A model generated the notes under the pieces. The model saw nothing but the letters and a program-made list of their open reading frames with translations. It did no database searches and was not told the DNA's origin. Below, piece after piece: positions 5,132 through 12,422 of a DNA stretch of 12,422 nt. This DNA is from Chrysochromulina tobinii (taxonomy: Eukaryota; Haptophyta; Prymnesiales; Chrysochromulinaceae): contig JWZX01001304.1 in assembly GCA_001275005.1 (NCBI GenBank), positions 1 through 12,422 on the forward strand, read 5' to 3'. Position numbers and translations under genes: made by a program. Position 1 is the stretch's first letter. Every line of letters begins with the position of its first letter.

Positions 5132-7771
5132 CTACCAAAGGGAGCTATCTTCCTCCTTCTCTTGCGAGCAACAAACAAAGAGATTGAAAAGCAAAGTGCC
5201 GAGGCACAGCCCCTTGCAATCCACGTCCTCGTCGCCCCCCCTCGGATCGCACCCCAGCTGCGGGCACAAGGCCATGTGGAGGTACGCCGGCAGAAAGTAC
5301 CACCGATCCGTGGGCACGCAGCCAAAGATCGCCTCGCCGTCCGCCGAGACGCAGCAGCACGGCGCCAGTGGCTTGCAGCAGTCGGCGCAGGGGCCGCGAA
5401 AGTGCTTGACCTGCTCTGGCGTCCCGCATCCAGAGATGCAGGAGAGGCAAGTACCACCGGGCGGTTGCGGGCCGCCGAGACGCACGTATCCATGCTCCGT
5501 GCACACACAGCATCCAGAGAGGCACGATCCGGCGGCCGAACGCAAGGCTTGCAGCGACGCCGCTCGAGCGGCGGATGCCAGAGCCGCTTGCGCGGCCGAC
5601 AGCTCCGCGGCGGTCGCAACGGTGCACGTGAGCGCCGGCTGCGCGGCCCACGCAGAGCCCGTCCACGCTTGCCATGTCGCGGAGCTCGCATCCGGGCTGG
5701 CAGCAGCTTCGTCCGTGAGCATCAGAGCGCCCCTCTTCTGACCAAGGTCGGCCTCAGGCTGCCCACGCCAGTCAGCTCCGTCGAATGCAACCCAGCAGCG
5801 TCCGTCCGTGTGCTTCCACGTGGGCCGGCCGTTTACACGCTTATTGCCGTCGAGCATGTAGATGCCCACGTACTCGGCCGCGGCGCCATACAGCGAGCCG
5901 CCCTCGAGCTTGAGCCCAGGCGGCGGCGGCGGCGTCCACGGGATGCACTTGAGCTGCGGCTGCGCGGCCCCCGCAGCGCCTGGAACCTTGGCCGCGAGCC
6001 ACGTCGCAGAACTCGCCCCCGGGCTGGCCGCATCCGCGTCCGGGAGCAGCAAAAGGCCCCACCTCTGGCCAAGGTCGGACTCGGGCTGCCCACGCCAGTT
6101 GACTCCGTCGAATGCGAGCCAACACGTGAGATGCGCCGTGTGCCGCCACACGGGCCGGCCGTTTACGAGCCTGCTGCCGTCGAGACGGTACTCGCCCATG
6201 AACTCGGCCGCGTCGCCGGGCAGCGAGCCGCCCTCGAGCTTCAGCCCACGAGGCGGCGGCGGCGTCCAAGGGATGCACTTGAGCTGCGGCTGCCCAGCCC
6301 ACGCAGTGCCCATCCACGCTTGCCACATCGCAGGACTCGCGTCCGGGGAGGCGGCCGCTGCGTCGGAGAGCTGCAGATCGCCCCGCCCCTGACCAAGCCT
6401 CGACTCCACCTGTCCCATCCAGCGAGCGCCGTCGAATGCAAGCCAGAGCGATGCATCCACGGTGTGCTGCCACGCCGGCCGACCGTTGACAAGCTTGCCG
6501 TCGACGAGTAGGAACTTGCCGAGGTACTTGGCACGATCTCCGGCCAGCGAGCCGCCCTCGAGCTTGAGCCCGGGCGGCGGCGATAGGACCCGCACCTCGT
6601 CCCACGCGTGCCCCGCGGTCCACGTGGCTCCGTCGGGCCTCACCTGAAGCGGCGCCACGGAGACCACCGTGCCGACTTGCCAGCTTTCGCCGCGGTCGCG
6701 GCACTCGACGCGTTCGTTGAGCTTGAAGCTGTGCGATGGGGGCTGCGGCGTGGGCTTGGAGGCAGCGGCGTTCCCCGTCGTCGCACCCTCGCGATCCATG
6801 ACCAAGGGGTTGATTCCGAACAAGCTCCCCACCTTGTCGCGTGCAGAGTCGAAGAGCTGCGAAAGCGGGCCGTCGGCATTTCGCAGATCTTGGTCGAAGC
6901 ACGTACCTAGCTCGCCGGAGCCACGCTCTCCGAGCTCCACCACGTACGCGCCCTTCGCCGCGTCGTACGTCGTCACATGGCCGAGACGCTTCTCTCCGTG
7001 GCCTTGATCCACGTATACGCGGCTGCCGACGGGGAAGCGCGGCCCACCTGACGGCCCACCGGAGGGTTTGGTGGGCGGAGGCGGCTGCGGCGTGGGCGTG
7101 CTCGTGGCAGGGCTCGCCGGTGCCGGAAGAAGTTTCTCGAGCTCCGCCACGATGTCTTCCAGGGCTGTGGCTCTGTTGAGCACCGTGCCGGGGTTGGGGA
7201 TGTTATTGAGCTTGTTAAGTTTGGCTTGTGCGCGAAATTTCATCATCTCCCACTCCTGGTCCTCGAGGTTCGTCCACTGCTCCTCTTTGGCGGGCAATTT
7301 GTCCTCAAAGCGCACTGGTAGAAGAGCGATCTTATTCTCGATGGCAGTGCTGATCTCTTTCAGGCACGGCTTGGACTGGAACAATCCCGCGGTGAGGATG
7401 ATGATTAGCACCTTCGGCTTCTCACGCTTCCCATTCTCGCCATTCAGGCGCAGCATAAAGGTCTCCCAGTCCACGCCCGGGGGCACTTGTAGCCCAGAGA
7501 AGCACTGCAGGCCGCGCTCGTGGAGGAACTCCATCAGCCCCTTGGCGTATATCACGCCGGGCCCGGAGCCTTCGCAGTCGTCTGCAGCGTCTTTGCGATT
7601 CGTACGGCGACCCGATGCATACGACAGAACAATGGAGGGGAAGTAATCCTTGTACTGGACGCCTTTGGGGAGCTGCATGCGTGCTTGGCGCTTGCATCCT
7701 TCCAACTGTTCGATTGTGATCGCGCGTGGCACAACGAAGCGGTCCCCATGCGCCTCAGGGAGAAATTCCAT
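5132..7771 (-). CDS. TIR-domain protein with SH3-like segments, three tandem NGRP/W repeats and a cysteine-rich tail
   Basis: A protein of 879 residues from the ATG at 7771-7769; the longer frame begins with GTG and an upstream TGA closes it. Residues 43-215 form a TIR domain: FPSIVLSYAS as box 1, a G-L-x-C-F then PPGVDW region, KVLIIILTAG, and SKPCLKEIS, whose S-x-x-C-x-x-E pattern places Glu139 at the NADase catalytic position known from SARM1 and plant TIRs. A Pro-rich linker (215-239) leads to two SH3-like segments at 246-297 (VGSRVYVDQGHGEKRLGHV) and 349-396 (LNERVECRDRGESWQVGTV). Three repeats of 106-110 residues follow at 398-504, 505-614 and 615-720. The tail, 750-868, has 20 cysteines. 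TIR proteins act in NAD+ cleavage or immune signalling; the ligand and partners here are unknown, and I do not recognise the repeat or the tail. Confidence 0.85.
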   Translation of the reverse strand: MEFLPEAHGDRFVVPRAITIEQLEGCKRQARMQLPKGVQYKDYFPSIVLSYASGRRTNRKDAADDCEGSGPGVIYAKGLMEFLHERGLQCFSGLQVPPGVDWETFMLRLNGENGKREKPKVLIIILTAGLFQSKPCLKEISTAIENKIALLPVRFEDKLPAKEEQWTNLEDQEWEMMKFRAQAKLNKLNNIPNPGTVLNRATALEDIVAELEKLLPAPASPATSTPTPQPPPPTKPSGGPSGGPRFPVGSRVYVDQGHGEKRLGHVTTYDAAKGAYVVELGERGSGELGTCFDQDLRNADGPLSQLFDSARDKVGSLFGINPLVMDREGATTGNAAASKPTPQPPSHSFKLNERVECRDRGESWQVGTVVSVAPLQVRPDGATWTAGHAWDEVRVLSPPPGLKLEGGSLAGDRAKYLGKFLLVDGKLVNGRPAWQHTVDASLWLAFDGARWMGQVESRLGQGRGDLQLSDAAAASPDASPAMWQAWMGTAWAGQPQLKCIPWTPPPPRGLKLEGGSLPGDAAEFMGEYRLDGSRLVNGRPVWRHTAHLTCWLAFDGVNWRGQPESDLGQRWGLLLLPDADAASPGASSATWLAAKVPGAAGAAQPQLKCIPWTPPPPPGLKLEGGSLYGAAAEYVGIYMLDGNKRVNGRPTWKHTDGRCWVAFDGADWRGQPEADLGQKRGALMLTDEAAASPDASSATWQAWTGSAWAAQPALTCTVATAAELSAAQAALASAARAASLQALRSAAGSCLSGCCVCTEHGYVRLGGPQPPGGTCLSCISGCGTPEQVKHFRGPCADCCKPLAPCCCVSADGEAIFGCVPTDRWYFLPAYLHMALCPQLGCDPRGGDEDVDCKGLCLGTLLFNLFVCCSQEKEEDSSLW
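5162..5524 (-). other. Cysteine-rich C-terminal domain of the TIR protein
   Basis: About 120 residues contain 20 cysteines, many paired (CLSGCCVC, CADCC, CCC, VCC), with a hydrophobic patch (CLGTLLFNLFVCC) near the end. It could bind metal, be palmitoylated at a membrane, or be disulfide-bonded. It does not match a zinc-binding pattern I can name; PLAC8-like was considered but the spacing was not convincing. Confidence 0.6.
5612..6580 (-). repeat. Three tandem ~320-bp coding repeats (NGRP/W repeat)
   Basis: Units at about 6260-6580, 5930-6259 and 5612-5929 encode repeats of 107, 110 and 106 residues. Each starts with P-P-P-x-GLKLEGGSL and then a Y/F-x-G-x-(F/Y) strand. Next come V-NGRP-x-W-x-H, W-(L/V)-AFDG, W-x-GQ, LG-x3-G-x-L-x-L-x-D, and an ASP-(D/G)-AS segment ending in W. 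The first two also share QPQLKCIPWTPPPP at their junctions. The tryptophan and glycine pattern suggests a beta-rich module; no family name is offered. Confidence 0.85.
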
Positions 7772-7979
7772 GCGTGCCGCCCGTCGCGTGCCGTGGAGAG
7801 TCGCCCCCACCCAAAGGGGTCAAAGGCTCGCGCATCATTCCAAATCGCCTTGAACTACGGTATCTGTGCTCAGGGCAACGCGTTTCGTCAGAGCCACACA
7901 CGTAACGGTTAGTACGGCGGTGGTCAAAATAGGACGTAGTTAATTGCGCGAATCTAGCGCGAATCGTCATCGCTGGTCC
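7772..7979. other. Short intergenic region between the TIR and Sfi1-like genes
   Basis: About 208 bases separate the start of the TIR gene from the end of the Sfi1-like gene. It contains a short direct repeat, GCGCGAATC, at 7946-7954 and 7957-7965. No gene or recognisable promoter element is seen. Confidence 0.5.
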
Positions 7980-10526
7980 CTATCCTCTAGAGTCCCCCAC
8001 GCGCGAGTGCATGAGGCGTTCTTGCAGGAGGCTGTTGATCGAGAAGACAGGTGAGCCGTCGCCATCGGGTGGAGCGGTTGTGTTGCGTGTATCGCGTACT
8101 GGTGTCAACGTGGGCGCGCTGACACCCGTCCGCAGGTTGGCGCGTGATTGCGAAGGACGTAGCCATCGAGCAGGCGCTCCAGCACCATCCATCATCTTCT
8201 CGATCTGTTCGACCGACAATGCGTCAAAGTCAAAGTGTGGAGGAGCGCGTAGTGGCCTGAGTGGGCGCGGTGGAACGGACTGTTCTCGCTCAGACTTATC
8301 GATGGTCGTACGGAGGGTAGGGTCCATCATGATATTAGCGAGAATGTGCTTCATGTATGGGTCAAGTTCGATGGCCCGACATAAGTTGCCTAAGCGCTGT
8401 TCAAGCAGACGCAGGTCGTGGTCGAGTTGTGCGCCGCCGCGGGCGCCCGTGGCCATGCGAATGTAGCGCTGATCCATCAACTCGAGCACCGACGTGATCG
8501 TGTGAGCGTCCGGCGCCTCGTGCTTCGCTCCAGGCGAGGGCGCAACCGTTGACGTCGATTGACTGACGATACCTGAGCCATCTGCGGGAAGAAGGTATTC
8601 AGTGGTCACCAGGTGCGAGCTATAGTGTGGCCGAATGCTATCCGCACGCAGCTGCATCTCCTGAAACCATGTTGAGCCCACACTGCGCAGCCCTGCCAGC
8701 AACTGCGCGTCGCGATCTCGCCTCGCCTTGGTCTCGAGCTTCTTCTTGAGGTTGGGCTCGTGCAGTACCTCCCACACTTTCTTCCAACGGCGCCAGCCCT
8801 TTGACAGGCTGACATTCCGTCGCGAGCTTTCCGCGAGCTGCAGCTTTGCATTGGCCTCCTTAACAGCTAGCACCCAGGCCTCGAAGCAGGTCCACAACGC
8901 CCGGAACAGCATGCGTTTGATCACCTGCTTCACGCGCTGCTCATTCTGGCGCTCAGCCTCGCGCTTCAGCCGATCCTCCTCAAGCTTTCGAGAACGCTCT
9001 GCCTCCAATTTGAATTGCTCCAGCATGCGCTCCTCTAGCAATCGTGCCTCTGCCATCCGCTCGTCCAGATCGATGGGTAGCCTCGCCACCTTTCGCTCGA
9101 GGAAGACGACTTCCTTGGTGATCACATCGAGCGCTAGTCCTTTGGCGTCGAGGTACGCCTCGATGTTCGCCGCAAGCCGCGAATCGATGAGACCGAGTTG
9201 ACGCACCTCCCGTACGTGCGCTGCCCAGGTGGAGTACGTGATGAAAAGGATGCGACCTGGGCCGATGGCGTAAGTGGCGCGACGTTTGATGCGCTTGAGT
9301 TCCTTTTCAAAGGCAGTCCATGCGTCGAAGCATTTCCCGAGCAGGCCGTTGATCATTCGAGCGGCATGCTGCTTCGCGCGCGCGATCTGCTGTTTCTGCT
9401 CAACCACCTGGCCCTTCCATCGCTCAAACGCGAGGGTAAGTGTGCGGTTGACCATTCTGTTGCCTACCCTGCGCAGCACCTCTCGGCGCGAGTTGACGGT
9501 TGCCTGCACGTCGTCACGCCAAGCCTCGAAAGACAAAACCACGGCGAGATTGCGAAGACGGGCCGTGACTCGCGCCATCTGCTCACGCTGCCACTTTGCT
9601 GCCTGCGTGGCATGATGCCATCCCTCGAAGGCCACGTGAAGCAGTCGATTGCGCATGCGGACGAGAACCTTCAACACAGCTGCGCGGTGCGCCTTTGCAG
9701 TCTCGACCGCGTCGCGCCAGGTCTCGAAGGCGATGGCGGAATGGCGATTGCGCATGCGCTGTACAGCACGAGCGGCGACTTCCCACTGTCTTCTCACGTC
9801 CTCCCACACGGATTTCCATGCATCGAATGAGCGCGCTACCACGCGATTGCGCATGCGTCCCAGCGCCTTGGCCACAATCTGCCTTTGCTCCTGCGCTTCC
9901 GCCACCACCTCGCGCCACCTCTTCCACACCATGGACAGCTGCGCGTTTAACAAGTGCCGCGCGGTGCGATTGAGAAGCTCGCGTTGTCCCTTGACTACCT
10001 TGCACCATCCATCAAAGGCGACGGAAAGGATGCCATGGTGCCAGCGTCGCACCACTGCCTCCAACTTACGCTCGCGGTCGCGCAAGGATGCGCCGTGCAC
10101 CTGGTCCAGCACCTCCTCGAGGCTGGTCACGCGCGCAGAGAGGTAGACCATTCCACCCATCATCTGGCGCAAAATGCCTTCAAGAATAGGGTCGTATTTG
10201 GACTTGAAGTGGTCCGCGATCAGGCCCAGGTCGAGATGCTCATCAGAGTCCGACCTGGGTGAGCCTAGTCGCTCCTGGGGCGCATTGGGTCGCGTGAGCC
10301 CGAAGCGTGAGCGAAGCGAGGCCCACGCAGAATCGCTTGCCTCGTACCCAAGTGCACCCGCATTTACAGTGAACTCCCCGCGTGAGAGCTGTGCGCTGCC
10401 GTCTGTATCAAAAATGCCGAGCAACGCAACCGCCAGCCCCTTCACGCCTGTGGATTCGCATGCGGCCAACATGTCTACCGAAGGTGGGATGCGCCGTCCC
10501 GTTCGCTTCTGCTTCTTGACCGCCAT
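7980..10526 (-). CDS. Sfi1-like centrin-binding repeat protein with an N-terminal degenerate EF-hand
   Basis: A protein of 848 residues from the ATG at 10526-10524; the longer frame starts with TTG. After a basic N-terminus (KKQKRTGRR) an EF-hand-like loop lies at 40-51 (DTDGSAQLSRGE), with Ala at the usual Gly. From about 156 to 438 runs an array of helical repeats of near-constant 33-residue period, each ending in F-(D/E)-x-W. The tryptophans stand at 174, 204, 237, 270, 303, 336, 370, 403 and 434, with two more at 551 and 581, and many units begin R-M-R-N-R. This matches the Sfi1 repeat, which forms a long helix binding one centrin per repeat at centrosomes, spindle pole bodies and basal bodies. 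A charged coiled coil lies at 478-533. The C-terminal 240 residues are partly disordered. The likely role is in a basal-body or centrin-fibre scaffold. Confidence 0.8.
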   Translation of the reverse strand: MAVKKQKRTGRRIPPSVDMLAACESTGVKGLAVALLGIFDTDGSAQLSRGEFTVNAGALGYEASDSAWASLRSRFGLTRPNAPQERLGSPRSDSDEHLDLGLIADHFKSKYDPILEGILRQMMGGMVYLSARVTSLEEVLDQVHGASLRDRERKLEAVVRRWHHGILSVAFDGWCKVVKGQRELLNRTARHLLNAQLSMVWKRWREVVAEAQEQRQIVAKALGRMRNRVVARSFDAWKSVWEDVRRQWEVAARAVQRMRNRHSAIAFETWRDAVETAKAHRAAVLKVLVRMRNRLLHVAFEGWHHATQAAKWQREQMARVTARLRNLAVVLSFEAWRDDVQATVNSRREVLRRVGNRMVNRTLTLAFERWKGQVVEQKQQIARAKQHAARMINGLLGKCFDAWTAFEKELKRIKRRATYAIGPGRILFITYSTWAAHVREVRQLGLIDSRLAANIEAYLDAKGLALDVITKEVVFLERKVARLPIDLDERMAEARLLEERMLEQFKLEAERSRKLEEDRLKREAERQNEQRVKQVIKRMLFRALWTCFEAWVLAVKEANAKLQLAESSRRNVSLSKGWRRWKKVWEVLHEPNLKKKLETKARRDRDAQLLAGLRSVGSTWFQEMQLRADSIRPHYSSHLVTTEYLLPADGSGIVSQSTSTVAPSPGAKHEAPDAHTITSVLELMDQRYIRMATGARGGAQLDHDLRLLEQRLGNLCRAIELDPYMKHILANIMMDPTLRTTIDKSEREQSVPPRPLRPLRAPPHFDFDALSVEQIEKMMDGAGAPARWLRPSQSRANLRTGVSAPTLTPVRDTRNTTAPPDGDGSPVFSINSLLQERLMHSRVGDSRG
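9213..10061 (-). repeat. Sfi1-like ~99-bp coding repeat array
   Basis: Nine units are marked by conserved tryptophans spaced 30, 33, 33, 33, 33, 34, 33 and 31 residues apart, which is about 99 bases per unit in DNA. Four consecutive unit boundaries in the DNA read near GCGATTGCGCATGCG or similar, encoding R-M-R-N-R. The similarity is strong enough to suggest recent internal duplication. Confidence 0.8.
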
Positions 10527-10592
10527 GTTGCCAGTTGAAACGCGGCCTGAGCGACAGGCCAAGAGTCGCCGCAGGGCGCACGATCAGTCCAA

Positions 10593-10605
10593 CTTGTAGT
10601 ACAAG
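10593..10605. promoter_or_regulatory. Palindrome CTTGTA-G-TACAAG upstream of the Sfi1-like gene
   Basis: A perfect 6-base inverted repeat with a single central base lies 67-79 bases upstream of the minus-strand ATG at 10526. A second, weaker dyad, GTTCA-N4-TGAAC, lies at 10749-10762. Either may be a dimeric factor site; this is inferred from symmetry and position only. Confidence 0.3.
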
Positions 10606-10781
10606 AAAAGCACGAGAGGACTATCGTCGCGCAGTCCGCGCGCGCGGGCGCGGGGAGTGGTTTGTTTCTACAGTACAAATTGAAACCGTTTTCGGCGCCC
10701 GGCATGACGCCTTACATAAGGTAGAAATTGATTCAAAGGAGGGGGTAGGTTCACATCTGAACTGGAGCGTTAACAGCGCGG

Positions 10782-12263
10782 CTAATCCGCCTGCCACCAC
10801 TCCGCAACGAAGCCCACTAAGATGAAACGAACGCCCTCGCTCACAGTGCAGCCCCCGTGCAGCAGCTGACCGCAGTGCAGCAAGCAGTCGCCCTGACCAC
10901 CGCGCACGAGCGTCGTCACCGTAGTCTCTGCCGCCGACATCGCGTCAACCCCGACCTCTTGCTGCCTCCTTGCTGCCTCGGCACTGGGCCAGGTGCAGAG
11001 CTGCGTGGGCGTATTGAAGCATGTGCCGCCACCTGCAAAGGAGCTCGCGTCGTTTAGTGTGACATTGAAGGAGAACATGGTGCCGTCGCGGTGCATGGCG
11101 AGTGCCGGCTGGCCGGCCGGCTCGTATCGCACGCCGAAGCACTCATGCAACCGGAGCGCCGTGTCGGGCACTCCAAAGCACGAGCTCATCGTCGGCCCCA
11201 AAACGGAAGCCATCCGTTCGAAGACAAATGATGCCGCCGCGGGAGCACGCCACACCGGCACGTCCTCGGTCGCGTAGTGCTTATGGCGCGCGTGCTGCCA
11301 CCCATAGTATGCAGCCGCCTGCTGCAGCTGCCCGAGCAGCCATTCACACTCGGATGGTGTGAAGAGCCCTCGCACCAGATGAACGGCCTGCAGCCGCCGC
11401 CGCCCCGCGAGAGTGAGACGCTCCCGCTCCCGCTCCACGTACGTCATCTCGAGCAGCGAGCGCTGCACGGCCGCCTCGCGTGGCTCGCACACGCCGCCCG
11501 CCGCACGCACGGCGCGCACCATGGCCCGCAGCTGTTCAGCGTCTTCTTCTCGCTCAGCGTCGGTACGTGACGGGTCGACAGCCCGCGCCTCCTCTTCAGC
11601 GGCGTCGGCCACCGCCTCGGCGGCCTGCGCGAGCTCGAGCGCAAGTGCTGCGTGCCCTCGAATCCAGGCCGCTTGGGCCGGGTAGCAGCCGTCCCAGTCG
11701 GCGACCGCTGCGACCACCGGGCACGCCACAAGCAGCCGGCGCACCGCTAGACAAGCGCCGTGTTGAGCCGCCACATGAAGAGGCGTACGCCCGCCCGCGT
11801 CGGCCTTTGTGGTGCCGTCCTGGCTTCGTGCACGCGGGCTCGCGCCTGCATGGAGCAGCGCCTCTAACAAGGGTAAGCTGCGGTCGCTGCTCGCGGCTCG
11901 GTGCACGGGCGAGAGGCCACCGAGATGTGTGCATTCCAATTGATCGCGCTCCACAAGGCCGCTGGAGAGAAGCCTGAGGCCGAGGTCATTGAGCCCGTGC
12001 CTCGCGCAGAAACTAAGTGGATGCTGTTCGTCAGGCCATGGGAGTGCATGCAAATTCCGCTTCGTGCCACCGTCTACCTCATCCACTACCGCTTTGAGCT
12101 GCTCGGCGATCGCTTGGATGGCGTGCGACTCGCTCGAGCACGCCATGCTGGTGTGAAACGCGAGTGCGCGGTCCATGAGACCAACGGCACGGCCGACGAA
12201 GTCCTCGGCAAGAAGGCAGCCGCCGCAGGCGGAGCATGTGCGGATTACTTGGCGACGCGGCAT
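10782..12263 (-). CDS. Ankyrin-repeat protein with a C-terminal 2-oxoglutarate/Fe(II) oxygenase (prolyl 4-hydroxylase-like) domain
   Basis: A protein of 493 residues from the ATG at 12263-12261. Residues 81-216 form about four ankyrin repeats, the clearest being GGRTPLHVAAQHGACLAV at 157-174. An Ala/Glu-rich helical linker (212-292) leads to a P4H-like dioxygenase at about 295-488. The iron triad is visible as H391 and D393 (MHRDGT) and H469 (LLHGG), with R479 (EGVRF) ten residues on, as expected for the 2-oxoglutarate contact. Y380 and FAGGGTCF (409-416) also fit the family. The predicted reaction is hydroxylation of a protein side chain, coupled to oxidation of 2-oxoglutarate to succinate and CO2; the substrate is unknown and may be recruited by the ankyrin repeats. 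The N-terminus is doubtful because a second open frame overlaps and extends upstream. Confidence 0.85.
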   Translation of the reverse strand: MPRRQVIRTCSACGGCLLAEDFVGRAVGLMDRALAFHTSMACSSESHAIQAIAEQLKAVVDEVDGGTKRNLHALPWPDEQHPLSFCARHGLNDLGLRLLSSGLVERDQLECTHLGGLSPVHRAASSDRSLPLLEALLHAGASPRARSQDGTTKADAGGRTPLHVAAQHGACLAVRRLLVACPVVAAVADWDGCYPAQAAWIRGHAALALELAQAAEAVADAAEEEARAVDPSRTDAEREEDAEQLRAMVRAVRAAGGVCEPREAAVQRSLLEMTYVERERERLTLAGRRRLQAVHLVRGLFTPSECEWLLGQLQQAAAYYGWQHARHKHYATEDVPVWRAPAAASFVFERMASVLGPTMSSCFGVPDTALRLHECFGVRYEPAGQPALAMHRDGTMFSFNVTLNDASSFAGGGTCFNTPTQLCTWPSAEAARRQQEVGVDAMSAAETTVTTLVRGGQGDCLLHCGQLLHGGCTVSEGVRFILVGFVAEWWQAD

Positions 12264-12420
12264 CGCAGAGGACCACTCCGACGAGGAGGCGGCCGAAGGC
12301 GTCCACGCACTCGTGAACTTGACGTGAAACAGGAATCACGCCGCGCTCCGCGCGCCGTACCAGGCGTTCACACAACACACACTCGGGTAGCTCACTGAGC
12401 TCTTCCTCACTACGAGGGGA
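12264..12420 (-). other. Open coding-like frame upstream of the ankyrin-oxygenase gene, possible first exon
   Basis: Read on the minus strand from the right edge, one frame different from that of the downstream gene is open without a stop through 12264 and on to 12079. Its first part has a protein-like composition (EEELSELPECVLCERLVRRA, then HECVDAFGRLLVGVVLCDA). The downstream gene frame itself has no ATG between 12263 and the stop near 12336. Either a small intron joins the two frames, or there is a sequencing frameshift, or this is the end of another gene overlapping the ankyrin gene start. Pyrimidine-rich sequence before GCCGAG around 12208-12220 could be a splice acceptor. Confidence 0.35.
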
Positions 12421-12422
12421 TG

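Noticed and set aside
5162-6511. 449-codon plus-strand open frame
   Set aside because: It lies entirely antisense to the TIR gene, is Arg/Ala/Pro-rich as expected for a GC-rich shadow frame, and has no recognisable domain.
7068-7646. 192-codon plus-strand open frame
   Set aside because: It is antisense to the TIR domain, which is clearly coding on the other strand; no domain is seen in it.
7772-7810. Thirteen extra N-terminal residues on the TIR frame
   Set aside because: The frame begins at GTG, with a TGA just upstream; the first ATG is at 7771.
9198-9830. 210-codon plus-strand open frame
   Set aside because: It is antisense to the regular Sfi1-like repeat array and mirrors that repeat's composition.

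Overview
The window looks like nuclear DNA of a eukaryotic microalga, most likely a haptophyte or another alga with a secondary plastid. This rests on the gene families present (an LCIB/theta-type carbonic anhydrase, Sfi1-like centrin-binding repeats, a plant/animal-style TIR domain, and an ankyrin plus prolyl-hydroxylase fusion), on signal or transit-like N-termini, on GC-rich coding sequence, and on roomy intergenic stretches without ribosome binding sites or operon overlaps. The lineage call is inference. Most genes read as single long exons.

All recognisable genes lie on the minus strand, head to tail. From left to right: (1) 1-516, the N-terminal part of an EF-hand protein cut by the window edge; (2) 1160-2716, its complete paralogue, an EF-hand protein fused to an LCIB/theta carbonic anhydrase; (3) 2717-3832, an intergenic stretch with short tandem repeats and a possible laminin-G-like fragment; (4) 3833-4498, a small two-EF-hand protein whose N-terminus is uncertain; (5) 5132-7771, a TIR protein with two SH3-like segments, three copies of a roughly 107-residue repeat, and a tail with 20 cysteines; (6) 7980-10526, an Sfi1-like centrin-binding protein with one degenerate EF-hand; (7) 10782-12263, an ankyrin plus 2-oxoglutarate/Fe(II) oxygenase protein; (8) 12264-12422, another open frame that may be a missing first exon of the last gene.

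A calcium theme runs through the block. Four of the six genes carry EF-hands, and a fifth EF-hand protein, centrin, is the expected ligand of the Sfi1-like repeats. The strongest biological idea is a calcium-sensing carbonic anhydrase of the carbon-concentrating mechanism, duplicated in tandem, with the two copies nearly identical across the EF-hands but diverged in the targeting peptide and linker. The TIR protein is a second good candidate: it keeps the likely NADase glutamate in an architecture I do not recognise.

Several of the longest open frames begin at GTG or TTG. Starts were moved to the first in-frame ATG, which for the carbonic anhydrase is supported by alignment with its paralogue.
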